This document shows, piece by piece, positions 1 to 7,898 of a DNA stretch of 64,000 nt. Where the stretch lies: positions 1 through 64,000 of the forward strand of contig JBLIOE010000021.1 in assembly GCA_047639555.1 (NCBI GenBank). The letters run 5' to 3'. Made by a program: the position numbers and the translations under genes. Numbering within the stretch: the stretch's first letter is position 1; the number at the start of each line of letters is the position of its first letter. The notes under the pieces were generated by a model that had not been told where the DNA came from, did no database searches, and saw nothing but the letters and a program-made list of their open reading frames with translations. The stretch comes from JAJRXC01 sp047639555 (GTDB lineage Bacteria; Actinomycetota; Acidimicrobiia; Acidimicrobiales; Aldehydirespiratoraceae).

Positions 1-41
1 CGGACCGCTTCGCTCAAATCCTCCAACTCCGCCAACGCCAT
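1..41 (-). CDS. 5' end of an unidentified gene (partial)
   Basis: The first 13 codons of a minus-strand frame run off the left edge, beginning ATG at 41 and reading M-A-L-A-E-L-E-D-L-S-E-A-V. The case for a real gene is positional: a TATGGT hexamer lies 6 nt upstream of the ATG, the pattern seen at about twenty other starts here, and the DUF971 gene on the same strand ends 34 nt upstream. Too little is visible to assign a family. Confidence 0.4.
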   Translation of the reverse strand, partial: MALAELEDLSEAV

Positions 42-47
42 ACCCAC

Positions 48-53
48 ACCATA
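48..53 (-). promoter_or_regulatory. -10 box TATGGT, leaderless start
   Basis: TATGGT on the minus strand, 6 nt before the ATG at 41. The spacing would place the transcription start on the start codon. Confidence 0.45.
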
Positions 54-75
54 CGAAGGGGGTATGACACTCAAA

Positions 76-408
76 TCACGTGAACGATTCGGCCTCGCCG
101 GGCTTCGCGTCGGACCAGCGCCGGAGAACTTCGAAGGGGTAGATGCCGGTCGAGTGGCCGTCGTTCCACACGATGTTGAGGCCCCAGGCGCCGTGCAGAC
201 TCGCGTCGGTGATGGCGAGCGGGATCGGGCTACTCGGAAGGGGCCATGCCGCTTCCCCGCGACCGCGGAGGTCTCGACACGTCGCACACGGACACTCGGT
301 ACGGAGCTCAGTGAGCGTGAAGACCGCGACGTGCCCATCGCCGAACGTTGCGGTGACCGAACGCGCACGGTCGACGTCCAGATTTGTGAGGTCGAACTCT
401 GGGGTCAT
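76..408 (-). CDS. DUF971 (GBBH-like N-terminal domain) protein
   Basis: A 110-residue protein matching the DUF971/gamma-butyrobetaine-hydroxylase-like N-terminal family by eye: a cysteine cluster ECPCATC (C39, C41, C44), then W-x-DGHSTGIY-x-FE-x-LR near residues 80-95. The family is a small possibly metal-binding domain, found alone in bacteria and linked by context to Fe-S or redox functions; its reaction is unknown. The open frame extends upstream to 582, but that part overlaps the DUF2461 gene and is basic, non-family sequence, so the ATG at 408 is preferred. It follows the DUF2461 gene by 19 nt on the same strand and is probably co-transcribed with it. Confidence 0.8.
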   Translation of the reverse strand: MTPEFDLTNLDVDRARSVTATFGDGHVAVFTLTELRTECPCATCRDLRGRGEAAWPLPSSPIPLAITDASLHGAWGLNIVWNDGHSTGIYPFEVLRRWSDAKPGEAESFT

Positions 409-427
409 GCCTGCAGCATGCCCGGGT

Positions 428-1078
428 TCAGCCCCAGCCAGCGTCGGGAAGCTCACTCGGACCGACATTTGTGTCGAGCCACTTGATGAGTGGCTTCGCC
501 GCGGCCAGAAAGTCGGTGATTCGCTCGACCGGTGCCGCCGTGTCCAGCCAGCCGCCGATTTCCCATTCGCGCCAGGCGACACAGCCCTTCATACGTAGGA
601 GTTCGATACGCGGATGATCCTTGGGGTAGCCACGTGGCGCGGTCTTGAGCGAGTCGCGGGACATGACCTTGAGGCCACCATCGGTGAGGTTGGTGATTGT
701 TCGTTCGAGCTGGCGACCGGTCTTGTCTTCGTCGATCGCGGCCCGGAAGTTCGCGAGCTGATCTTTCGCCATCAAGTAATAGCCCGTGCCGAGGCTGAAA
801 GCGTCGGCGCTCAAACTGATGTAGGCACCCTTCTCGCTGGTCGCCGCGATGTTCGTCTTGTACGGCGTCTTGTCTTTGCTGAAGCGCACGTCGCGGTAGG
901 GGCGGAAAATCTTGCCCGGGCCGCATGTGCTCTCGAGGTCTTCGAGCAGCGCTGCCATCGGCGTCTTCACCGCTTGCTCGTAGACGTGCTTCTGCTCATT
1001 CCAGAACGATTTGGTGTTGTCATCCTCGAGTCGCTCGAAGAACTCGATTGCCTCGACCGGCCAGCCTGTGAATGCCAT
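428..1078 (-). CDS. DUF2461 (TIGR02453-type) protein
   Basis: A 216-residue protein with the family's hallmark order: FFERLEDDN near the N-terminus, then PYRDVRFSKDKTPYKTN around residue 60, then a G-Y-Y-L-M segment near residue 95. The family is widespread and of unknown function. The ATG at 1078 is chosen over an upstream in-frame GTG because a TACCGT -10 hexamer ends 6 nt before it and family similarity begins immediately (MAFTGWPVEAIEFF). The gene is divergent from the gene starting at 1141, and the 62-bp gap holds a TACCGT box for each direction. Confidence 0.82.
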   Translation of the reverse strand: MAFTGWPVEAIEFFERLEDDNTKSFWNEQKHVYEQAVKTPMAALLEDLESTCGPGKIFRPYRDVRFSKDKTPYKTNIAATSEKGAYISLSADAFSLGTGYYLMAKDQLANFRAAIDEDKTGRQLERTITNLTDGGLKVMSRDSLKTAPRGYPKDHPRIELLRMKGCVAWREWEIGGWLDTAAPVERITDFLAAAKPLIKWLDTNVGPSELPDAGWG

Positions 1079-1084
1079 GGCCGC

Positions 1085-1090
1085 ACGGTA
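1085..1090 (-). promoter_or_regulatory. -10 box TACCGT for the DUF2461 gene
   Basis: Minus-strand TACCGT, 6 nt from the ATG at 1078; predicts a leaderless mRNA. Confidence 0.5.
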
Positions 1091-1128
1091 GACGCCGAGG
1101 CCCGCACCGTCGCCCCACGCCCAGGGAC

Positions 1129-1134
1129 TACCGT
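1129..1134 (+). promoter_or_regulatory. -10 box TACCGT for the gene at 1141
   Basis: TACCGT, 6 nt before the ATG at 1141; no Shine-Dalgarno sequence lies between them. Confidence 0.5.
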
Positions 1135-1140
1135 CGGCCC

Positions 1141-1824
1141 ATGGATGTCGAGCCACATATCGGCACGCTGAACGAGGGTTCGCTCCACGCCGCGTTGAAG
1201 GCCAGCTACGCCGAACCGGGCGACGAGTTCGAGGTGCCCCTCGACGGGTTTGTCATCGACATTCGTCGCCCCGACCTGCTGGTGGAGATCCAGACGGGTT
1301 CGTTTGCCGCGATGGGAAGAAAGCTCGACTGCCTTCTGGCTGAGCATCAGATACTTCTTGTGTATCCGATTGCGATTGCGACGTATCTCGATCGGCCCGG
1401 GAAGTCAGTTCGAAAGTCGCCGAAGCGGGCAACGATTTACTCGCTGTTCGATGAGCTGGTGAGTATTCCAACACTGCTTGATCATCCGAACCTCACCCTG
1501 GAAACGGTGTTGGTCTCCGTTACGAAATCGCAGATCGATGACCCTAAGGCTCGTCGTGGTCGAGGCGGATATCGCACCACCGATCGAGTGCTGAGGGAGA
1601 TACACGAGCGTCATCGGTTCGATACGCCTCGAGACCTGCTGCGCCTCCTGCCGAACGACCTCCCCGAAACCTTCACGACCGCCGACATGGCAAACCACGC
1701 CGACGTCGATCGTGATGTCGCCCAGAAGATGGCCTACTGCTTCCGAGCGCTCGAGATCTTCGTTGAAGAGGGACGTTCGAAGGCGGGGATTGTCTATTCG
1801 TGGCCGAATCGCCCCGCTGACTAG
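1141..1824 (+). CDS. Hypothetical protein with a possible PD-(D/E)XK nuclease core
   Basis: A 227-residue protein of no family I can name with certainty. Residues about 8-75 have the spacing of a PD-(D/E)XK-type core: Glu in LNEGSLH, Asp in DGFVIDI, E-x-Q in LLVEIQT, then Lys in MGRKLD, with hydrophobic strands around each. The remainder (about 120-227) is helical, ending in a stretch that resembles a winged-helix domain (TTADMANHADVDRDVAQKMAYCFRAL). No signal peptide or membrane segment is seen. The ATG at 1141 is set by the -10 hexamer 6 nt upstream; an in-frame ATG at 1072 would overlap the divergent gene. The nuclease idea is inference from residue pattern only. Confidence 0.7.
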   Translation: MDVEPHIGTLNEGSLHAALKASYAEPGDEFEVPLDGFVIDIRRPDLLVEIQTGSFAAMGRKLDCLLAEHQILLVYPIAIATYLDRPGKSVRKSPKRATIYSLFDELVSIPTLLDHPNLTLETVLVSVTKSQIDDPKARRGRGGYRTTDRVLREIHERHRFDTPRDLLRLLPNDLPETFTTADMANHADVDRDVAQKMAYCFRALEIFVEEGRSKAGIVYSWPNRPAD

Positions 1825-1851
1825 GTTCGGACGAACGGCCTGAAACGCGTC

Positions 1852-1857
1852 TAATCT
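1852..1857 (+). promoter_or_regulatory. -10 box TAATCT for the gene at 1864
   Basis: TAATCT, 6 nt before the ATG at 1864. Confidence 0.45.
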
Positions 1858-1863
1858 GGCGTT

Positions 1864-2496
1864 ATGGCAAACGCCGTCGCACCGCTGCGGATCGAGATCG
1901 TTGATCCGCTCACCGACGAGTTCTTGAATGGCGCGCCGGGCATGATCGCTGGCGACGTCACCGCTGTCAGGATCCAGGGCGCGGAAGTATTCGACCTGGT
2001 ACGAGCCAACGTGGCGCGGGCGGCGGCCCCGTGGGTCGAAGCTGGTCGCCGTTGGGAATCTCGATTCAATCGAGTGCTGCACGGGATTGGTCGGCGCCGG
2101 GATCAGGTGATGTACGACGGCAATCCGCGTCACGATTCGCGAGTTCGCCAGCACCTCTTCCTCTCTTTCGGAGAGGTCGCTCGGGGGCTTCCTTCGCAGC
2201 CGACAACCTTCCCGGCCGGACGGGGGCAGCTCGAAACGCTCGCCCCGTTCGAAGCCTGGGCGAAAGACGGCCTTCGGGCGGCGGGCACACTTCGGCTGCC
2301 CCGGTCATGGCCGGGGGTGCCCGTGTGGATCACGGTCGAGCCGTGGTGGAGAGATCAGACCATCACCACGATCGAACTCCGCACCCACCGACGTTGGCGT
2401 TACCCCCGCCGTTACTTTCGTGCCGTTCATGGTGCGGCGCAACACCTACGCGATCACGCCCAGGAAAACGTGAGCGAACCGTCGCTACCAGAGTGA
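1864..2496 (+). CDS. Hypothetical protein
   Basis: A 210-residue soluble, arginine- and tryptophan-rich protein that I do not recognise. There is no signal peptide, membrane segment or nucleotide-binding loop. Features visible are an N-terminal strand-rich segment (LRIEIVDPLTDEFL), a central basic stretch with RRRDQVMYDGNPRHD, and a C-terminal RRWRYPRRYF. It starts 39 nt after the preceding gene but has its own -10 hexamer. Its 3' end overlaps the convergent hydrolase gene by 12 nt. A competing minus-strand frame over 1405-2154 has no such promoter and looks like a shadow. Confidence 0.6.
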   Translation: MANAVAPLRIEIVDPLTDEFLNGAPGMIAGDVTAVRIQGAEVFDLVRANVARAAAPWVEAGRRWESRFNRVLHGIGRRRDQVMYDGNPRHDSRVRQHLFLSFGEVARGLPSQPTTFPAGRGQLETLAPFEAWAKDGLRAAGTLRLPRSWPGVPVWITVEPWWRDQTITTIELRTHRRWRYPRRYFRAVHGAAQHLRDHAQENVSEPSLPE

Positions 2497-3219
2497 GGCC
2501 CAGAAAGTGTTGAGCGCCGCGGCGGCCAGGTCGGCATGGGTGGTCATCCACCAATGGCCGGCGTCGTCGAGTCGGACTGTTTCCCAGCCGATGCGCTCGG
2601 CGAGTTCGGCCGTTGCGCCTTCGCGGCGGTAGGCATCGAGGGTCGCTTCCACGACAAGGGTGGGCACGGTGATCTTGTCGATCCCGGGGCCCCAAGCAGG
2701 ACCGATCTCGGTGGCCGAGCGGTAGAGGCGCAAGATCGAGTCCGACATGGTGGCGTCGACTTGTGCACCCATGGGCATCGCGACTGCTTCGCCAATCCCA
2801 AGACTCATCAGTAACGCGCCGCGGTCGGTCGGGCTCGCGCCGGTGATGCCGTCCATGAAGGCCTCACCGTCACCGGGGGTCTGCCAGATGCGGGCGGTGT
2901 CGTGCCATTCGAAGTCGTCGGTGAGGTTTCCCATGTCGGTCACCCACGAAGCGGCGAGCTGTGGGTGCTCGGCGAGAACCCGAAGCCCGAGGAGTGCACC
3001 CCAGTCATGGGTGACGAGATGGATCGGGCCGTCGATCGCGTTCAGCTGAGCGACGAGCCAGTCAGCGTATTCGTCCATCGTTGAACCGAAACCCTCAGGG
3101 CGGTCGCAACCGAACCCCGGGAGCTGCAACGTGATTGGATCGTCGACGCCAAGCGCATCGATGAGCGGACCCCACACAAGGGAGGTCTCCGGCACGCCAT
3201 GAACAAAGACTGTGGACAC
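2485..3219 (-). CDS. Alpha/beta hydrolase, haloalkane dehalogenase / epoxide hydrolase-like
   Basis: A 244-residue alpha/beta-hydrolase-fold enzyme. Visible landmarks: the HG oxyanion segment FVHGVPETS near residue 7, a nucleophile elbow LVTHDWGALLG with Asp (about residue 72) instead of Ser, and the catalytic His in DDAGHWW near residue 222. An Asp nucleophile followed by Trp is typical of haloalkane dehalogenases and epoxide hydrolases, so hydrolysis of a C-X or epoxide bond is likely; the substrate cannot be read from sequence. It is cytoplasmic (no signal). The GTG start lies 6 nt after a TACCGT hexamer; the gene is divergent from tgt. Confidence 0.85.
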   Translation of the reverse strand: MSTVFVHGVPETSLVWGPLIDALGVDDPITLQLPGFGCDRPEGFGSTMDEYADWLVAQLNAIDGPIHLVTHDWGALLGLRVLAEHPQLAASWVTDMGNLTDDFEWHDTARIWQTPGDGEAFMDGITGASPTDRGALLMSLGIGEAVAMPMGAQVDATMSDSILRLYRSATEIGPAWGPGIDKITVPTLVVEATLDAYRREGATAELAERIGWETVRLDDAGHWWMTTHADLAAAALNTFWASLW

Positions 3220-3225
3220 GCGCGG

Positions 3226-3231
3226 ACGGTA
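3226..3231 (-). promoter_or_regulatory. -10 box TACCGT for the hydrolase
   Basis: Minus-strand TACCGT, 6 nt from the GTG at 3219; leaderless pattern. Confidence 0.5.
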
Positions 3232-3251
3232 CTACGAGGGGGCGAGCGCCG

Positions 3252-3257
3252 TAGCCT
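3252..3257 (+). promoter_or_regulatory. -10 box TAGCCT for tgt
   Basis: TAGCCT, 8 nt before the GTG at 3266. It decides the tgt start against the longer in-frame GTG at 3212. Confidence 0.5.
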
Positions 3258-3265
3258 GCTCTCTC

Positions 3266-4378
3266 GTGAAGACGACGTTTACAGAGACGGGGAGAGATGG
3301 GGGTGCGCGCTCCGGCGTGGTCACCACCGCGCGGGGTGAGTTCACGACGCCTCGATTCATGCCGGTCGGCACGCGGGGCGCAGTCCGGCACCTGGCCAGC
3401 GATGACATCGAAGCGCTTGGCGCTCAGGTGATCCTGGCGAACACGTACCACCTCATGCTTCGGCCCGGGGCCGACGTGGTGGCGCGGTTGGGCGGCATTC
3501 ACGGCTTTGCTGACTGGGACGGTCACTTTCTGACCGACAGCGGTGGCTACCAGATCTTCTCGCTCTCGCCGAAGCTCGATGACGAGGGTGCAACCTTCAA
3601 GTCGACCTACGACGGTTCCACTCACCTCCTCACCCCCGAGAGAGCGGTCGCCGTACAGGCATTGATCGGCGCCGATATTCAGATGGTGCTCGATGTGTGC
3701 CCGTCGTCGGTTGCCGACCTGTCGATCGTGAAGAGCGCCGTGGATCGCACCGCCCTATGGGCCGGGCGCGGTCGCCAGGCGTTCCTGGACCATGCTGATG
3801 CGCCGGGCCGGCAGAGCCAGTTCGGCATCGTGCAGGGAGGTACCGACGACACCCTGCGAAAGCAATCGGCCGAAGCCATCACTGCGCTCGACTTCGATGG
3901 CTACGCCGTCGGTGGCTTGTCAGTGGGGGAGGACCGCAGCGAAATGCTGCTTGGCCTCGACTCCTGCATGGACCTGCTGCCGCTCGACCAGCCCCGTTAC
4001 TTCATGGGACTCGGCGACCCGGTCGGCATTGTTGAATCGGTCGCTCGCGGCGTCGATATGTTCGACTGTGTGCTGCCGACCCGACTCGCTCGGCACGGCA
4101 CGATCCTGACCGACAGCGGCCGCTTCAACCTCTCCCGCGCCGAGTTCGCGACAAGCGACGACCCGCTCGACACCACCTGGGCCGACAGCCCGGCCAACCG
4201 CTGGAGCAAGGGTTATCTCCGGCACCTGCTCCAGACGAAAGAGCCGACCGGTGCACGGATCCTGACCCTGCACAACGTTGCCTGGTTGCTTCGTTTCATG
4301 GACCAGATGGGTGACGCAATCCGGGGCGGAACATTTGAGCAGTTCCGCGGGGGCGTCCATGAGGTGTGGGGCAGCTAG
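3266..4378 (+). CDS. tgt: Queuine/preQ1 tRNA-guanine transglycosylase
   Basis: A 370-residue TGT that exchanges guanine-34 in GUN-anticodon tRNAs. The active site is intact: general Asp in LTDSGGYQ, VLDVCPSS and FGIVQGG for base binding, AVGGLSVGE, and the nucleophile Asp in DMFDCVLPTR. The zinc site is not. Where bacterial enzymes carry CxCxxC before Y-S-R-A-Y-L-R-H-L, this protein reads WADSPA before N-R-W-S-K-G-Y-L-R-H-L, so all three cysteines are missing, while the His of LTLHN remains. It heads the tgt-yajC-secD-secF block. GTG at 3266 is preferred because family similarity (KTTFTETGRDGGARSG) starts there. Confidence 0.93.
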   Translation: MKTTFTETGRDGGARSGVVTTARGEFTTPRFMPVGTRGAVRHLASDDIEALGAQVILANTYHLMLRPGADVVARLGGIHGFADWDGHFLTDSGGYQIFSLSPKLDDEGATFKSTYDGSTHLLTPERAVAVQALIGADIQMVLDVCPSSVADLSIVKSAVDRTALWAGRGRQAFLDHADAPGRQSQFGIVQGGTDDTLRKQSAEAITALDFDGYAVGGLSVGEDRSEMLLGLDSCMDLLPLDQPRYFMGLGDPVGIVESVARGVDMFDCVLPTRLARHGTILTDSGRFNLSRAEFATSDDPLDTTWADSPANRWSKGYLRHLLQTKEPTGARILTLHNVAWLLRFMDQMGDAIRGGTFEQFRGGVHEVWGS

Positions 4379-4381
4379 CCT
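4376..4381 (+). promoter_or_regulatory. -10 box TAGCCT for yajC, sharing the tgt stop codon
   Basis: TAGCCT, 8 nt before the ATG at 4390. Its first three bases are the TAG stop codon of tgt. Confidence 0.45.
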
Positions 4382-4389
4382 CGTCGCTC

Positions 4390-4746
4390 ATGCAGTCGTT
4401 TGTTCTCCTCGCCGTGATGGGTGGTGCGTTGTACGCATTCATCATCCTTCCGCAGCAAAAGCGTGTGAAGGCCCACCAAGCGCTCCTGCGCTCGCTCACC
4501 GAAGGTGACATTGTCGTCACTAACGCGGGAATCTATGGAGCGGTCGCCGAAGTCGAAGACGACGTCATCTGGCTTGAAGTCGCTCCTGATGTCGAGCTGA
4601 AGATTTCGAAGGCAGCGATTGCCGAGAGAGTCGCCGATGACGAAGTGGCGGACGACGAAGTCGACGCCGATGATGATGATGATGATGGCGACGGGGCTGA
4701 CGACACCGAGTTGATTGACGTAGACACGGACGACAGCGACGCCTGA
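4390..4746 (+). CDS. yajC: Preprotein translocase subunit YajC
   Basis: A 118-residue single-pass membrane protein. A hydrophobic segment (about residues 3-20) is followed by the YajC signature ILPQQKRVKAHQALLRSLTEGD and a small beta domain (VVTNAGIYGAVAEVEDDVIWLEV). The C-terminal 40 residues are an unusually acidic Asp/Glu tail, which is probably disordered. YajC associates with SecDF and the SecYEG channel; secD follows 2 nt after the stop. The ATG at 4390 is favoured by the -10 box; an upstream GTG at 4366 overlaps tgt. Confidence 0.93.
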   Translation: MQSFVLLAVMGGALYAFIILPQQKRVKAHQALLRSLTEGDIVVTNAGIYGAVAEVEDDVIWLEVAPDVELKISKAAIAERVADDEVADDEVDADDDDDDGDGADDTELIDVDTDDSDA

Positions 4747-4748
4747 GA

Positions 4749-6260
4749 ATGCGTCAACAGCTCAGTTTCTCGATTGGCATTTTTGTTCTGGCGCTTGCCG
4801 GAATCGTCTATACGTTTGCGGCGGGCAACGAGCCGTTGCTCGGTCTCGACCTGCAGGGCGGCGCTTCTGTCGTGTTGGAGCCCGAACCAAATCCTGACGG
4901 CTCGGCCGTCTCGGAAGACATTCTTGATCAAGCGATCGAAGTCATCCGCAACCGCATCGATGGTCTTGGTGTGCGCGAGCCGGAGATCACCCGTGAAGGA
5001 AGCACGATCCTCGTGCAGATCCCGGGCGTCGACGACCAGCAGCGGGCCATTGAGCTGGTTGGTCAAACGGCCGAACTCCGTTTCCGTCCGGTCGTCTCGG
5101 CACTCGGCCCAGAGCAGGCGCTCGCCTATGAGTCATCGCTGACGATCATCGAGGAAGCCGCGGCGGGGGACACCTCGATCACCGAGGACGTGCTCGCTCA
5201 GGCCCAGGCCTTCGTCGATCAGTGGGCGTTCACGCCCGACGCTGGCGCTGACGAATTCACCGTGCTGCCACCGGCCACCGAGAATCCTTTCGAATCGCGA
5301 CTCGCCCTTGGTCCTGCTCCGTTGCTTGTCAACCAGGCTGCGTTCCCCGATGGCCGCGTGACCGGTGAAATCGTGTCGGGTGCCCGGGCCGAGTTTCGGG
5401 TCGGCGAAGGCTGGACCGTGGGTGTCGATCTCCGGGGTGGCAGCCCTGGTTCCGATGACTTCAACGGTCTCGCGACGTCGTGTTTTACGCGGCAAGCAGA
5501 CTGCCCGAGCGGCCGTATCGCGATCGAGATTGATGGTCAGGTCGAAAGTGCGCCCAACGTCAACACCACCGACTTCGGTCTCGGCGTAACGATCTCCGGC
5601 AGTTTCACTGAAGGCGAAGCGAAGGATCTCGCTCTTGTGCTGCGCTTCGGCTCGCTGCCGGTTGAGCTCACCGCACAGGAAAGCCGCACGGTCTCGTCCA
5701 CGCTGGGCGAGGATGCACTCGCGGCCGGTATCACTGCGGGTCTCATCGGATTCGGACTCGTTTCGCTCTATCTCATCCTCTACTACCGTCTTCTGGGGCT
5801 CGTCGCGATCGCTAGCCTCGCGATCTCCGGCGCGATGTTGTGGACCATGGTGGCGTGGCTCGGTGAGTCGCAAGGCCTCGCGCTCACTCTCGCCGGCGTG
5901 ACCGGCCTTATTGTTTCTGTCGGTGTGTCCGTCGACTCGAATGTTGTTTATTTCGAGCATCTCAAGGAAGACGTACGAAGCGGCCGCACCGTGCGGTCGG
6001 CCGTCGAGCGGGCGTTCCCGATTGCCTACGCGACCATTGTGAAGGCCGACATCGCCAGCCTGATCGCGGCGGTTGTTCTCTACTTCCTCACCGTTGGTCA
6101 GGTAAAGGGCTTCGCCCTCTTCCTCGGCCTCGCCACCGTGCTCGACCTCGTGGCCACCTACTTCTTCATGGGTCCCGTGATCCGTCTAATGGCTCGACGT
6201 GAGGGAATGACGGCCCATCCTCGTCGATACGGAATCCCGAGCGGGGAGGTCCGGTCATGA
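4749..6260 (+). CDS. secD: Protein translocase subunit SecD
   Basis: A 503-residue polytopic membrane protein of the RND-related SecD family, which uses the proton motive force to assist late protein export. The layout is an N-terminal membrane helix (about 6-24), the periplasmic P1 domain opening with LLGLDLQGGASVVLE, a second conserved segment near FGLGVTISGSFTEGEAKDLA, and five C-terminal helices from about 325. The helix-4 motif reads VSVDSNVVYFEHLKED, matching the usual DANVLIFERIKE. The extracytoplasmic part is long compared with E. coli outside P1 but normal for actinobacteria. It overlaps secF by 4 nt (ATGA). Confidence 0.96.
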   Translation: MRQQLSFSIGIFVLALAGIVYTFAAGNEPLLGLDLQGGASVVLEPEPNPDGSAVSEDILDQAIEVIRNRIDGLGVREPEITREGSTILVQIPGVDDQQRAIELVGQTAELRFRPVVSALGPEQALAYESSLTIIEEAAAGDTSITEDVLAQAQAFVDQWAFTPDAGADEFTVLPPATENPFESRLALGPAPLLVNQAAFPDGRVTGEIVSGARAEFRVGEGWTVGVDLRGGSPGSDDFNGLATSCFTRQADCPSGRIAIEIDGQVESAPNVNTTDFGLGVTISGSFTEGEAKDLALVLRFGSLPVELTAQESRTVSSTLGEDALAAGITAGLIGFGLVSLYLILYYRLLGLVAIASLAISGAMLWTMVAWLGESQGLALTLAGVTGLIVSVGVSVDSNVVYFEHLKEDVRSGRTVRSAVERAFPIAYATIVKADIASLIAAVVLYFLTVGQVKGFALFLGLATVLDLVATYFFMGPVIRLMARREGMTAHPRRYGIPSGEVRS

Positions 6261-7336
6261 GCATTCTTCGCAAGATGTACCGGGGCGAGCAGGAGTTCGA
6301 CTTTCCGAAGCTGTGGCGCCCCGCGCTCATTGGTTCGCTTGTTCTGGTGCTGCTGAGTGTTGGTTCACTCGGCTTTCGTGGCCTGAATCTGGGCATTGAT
6401 TTCGAAGGCGGCACCTCATGGGAGGTTGTCGCGCCCGAATCCTCTGTCTCCGATGCTCGCGACGCCCTCGCGGACACCGATGCCGCCGCCGGCAAGATCC
6501 AAACAGTCGGCGGCGACACCATCCGAGTGCGCGCCGATCTCGACGACGACGAGGCCATCAAGGCGGTCACTGCGGCAATGGCTGCGCTCGGCAACGCCGA
6601 CACCACCGACGTGAGTGTCACCACCGTCGGACCGTCGTGGGGCGATCAGATCACCTCGAAGGCGCGCAACGCGTTGGTCTGGTTCATCATCATCGTGGCC
6701 GTGTACATCGCGGTCCGTCTTGAATGGAAGATGGCCGTGGGTGCCCTCGTGGCCGTGGCCCACGACATCGTGATCTCGGTTGGCGTCTACTCGATCTTCC
6801 AGTTCGAGGTCACACCCGCGACCGTGATCGCGTTCCTCACGATCATGGGCTATTCGCTCTACGACACGATCGTTGTTTACGACAAGGTAAGAGAGATCTC
6901 GGGCCGTCTTTCGGGCACCGGTCGTTACACCTACAACGAGATGATGAACCTGGCGCTCAACCGGGTGCTGATGCGTTCGATCAACACGTCCATCACGTCG
7001 ATGCTTCCGGTTGCGTCGATGCTGATCGTGGGTTCGTTCATCCTGGGCGCTTTGACGCTCCAAGAGTTCGCGATTGCGCTACTCATCGGCATCCTGGTCG
7101 GCTCGTACTCCTCGATCTTCGTTGCATCGTCCGTCGTGGCGTTCATGAAGAGTCGCGAGGAATCGCACGCTGCGGTCGCCAAGAAGGTCGATGGTCGTGG
7201 CCTTACGGGTGATGGCACTCGTTCGGTTTCGGCCGAAGATGCCGCGCTGGGAACCACGCCGACACGGGCCACGGCCGATCGGCCGCGGGCTGGCAACGCA
7301 CCGCCGAAGCCGAGGAAGAAAAAGAAGAAGGCGTAG
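6257..7336 (+). CDS. secF: Protein translocase subunit SecF
   Basis: A 359-residue partner of SecD. It has an N-terminal helix (about 22-40), the LNLGIDFEGGTSWEV motif typical of SecF, a short periplasmic domain, then five helices from about residue 140 with TIMGYSLYDTIVVYDKVRE, the equivalent of the family's NDTVVVFDRIRE. The C-terminal 55 residues are a cytoplasmic basic tail ending in a lysine run. The start overlaps the secD stop by 4 nt, implying coupled synthesis of the heterodimer. Confidence 0.96.
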   Translation: MSILRKMYRGEQEFDFPKLWRPALIGSLVLVLLSVGSLGFRGLNLGIDFEGGTSWEVVAPESSVSDARDALADTDAAAGKIQTVGGDTIRVRADLDDDEAIKAVTAAMAALGNADTTDVSVTTVGPSWGDQITSKARNALVWFIIIVAVYIAVRLEWKMAVGALVAVAHDIVISVGVYSIFQFEVTPATVIAFLTIMGYSLYDTIVVYDKVREISGRLSGTGRYTYNEMMNLALNRVLMRSINTSITSMLPVASMLIVGSFILGALTLQEFAIALLIGILVGSYSSIFVASSVVAFMKSREESHAAVAKKVDGRGLTGDGTRSVSAEDAALGTTPTRATADRPRAGNAPPKPRKKKKKA

Positions 7337-7342
7337 GGGCGG

Positions 7343-7348
7343 TACCGT
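7343..7348 (+). promoter_or_regulatory. -10 box TACCGT for apt
   Basis: TACCGT, 7 nt before the ATG at 7356; gives apt-rel its own promoter in addition to read-through from secF. Confidence 0.45.
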
Positions 7349-7355
7349 GGCGGGT

Positions 7356-7898
7356 ATGTCCGCTGCTGCCGCTGAGCGTTTCATTCGAGATATCCCGGAC
7401 TTTCCCGAACCCGGGATCGTCTACAAGGACATCACGCCGCTACTCGCCGATCCGACTGGGTTCGATGCGGCGCTGACTGCGATGACCACGCCATGGCATG
7501 ACGCTGCGGTCGACGTGGTTGTGGGTATCGAAGCTCGTGGATTCATCTTCGGAGCGCCGATCGCTCGTGCGCTTGGGGTCAGCTTCGTGCCGGTCCGCAA
7601 GCCCGGCAAGCTGCCGTTCGCGACTGCCTCGGTCGACTACGGCCTGGAGTACGGCACCGACACCCTCGAGATGCACACCGATGCGGTCTCTGCCGGTCAG
7701 AAGGTCTTGGTGATCGACGATGTGCTGGCCACCGGTGGCACGGCGAGCGCGGCGGTCGAGCTCATTAACGGCCAGGGTGGCGATGTGGTCGGATTCGGAT
7801 TCCTTCTCGAACTTGGTTTTCTCGCCGGCCGAAGCAAGCTCGGCGGCGCTCGCATCGAGTCGTTCATCCTTTATGGCGACATAGCTGGGTGCGAGTAG
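7356..7898 (+). CDS. apt: Adenine phosphoribosyltransferase
   Basis: A 180-residue type I phosphoribosyltransferase that salvages adenine to AMP using PRPP. The core PRPP loop reads VLVIDDVLATGGTA at about residues 117-130, and the N-terminal FPEPGIVYKDITPLL and GIEARGFIFG segments are typical of Apt. The ATG at 7356 fits both family length and the -10 box; an in-frame GTG nine bases earlier lies inside that box. It directly abuts rel (stop and next ATG contiguous), the standard actinobacterial apt-rel pairing. Confidence 0.94.
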   Translation: MSAAAAERFIRDIPDFPEPGIVYKDITPLLADPTGFDAALTAMTTPWHDAAVDVVVGIEARGFIFGAPIARALGVSFVPVRKPGKLPFATASVDYGLEYGTDTLEMHTDAVSAGQKVLVIDDVLATGGTASAAVELINGQGGDVVGFGFLLELGFLAGRSKLGGARIESFILYGDIAGCE

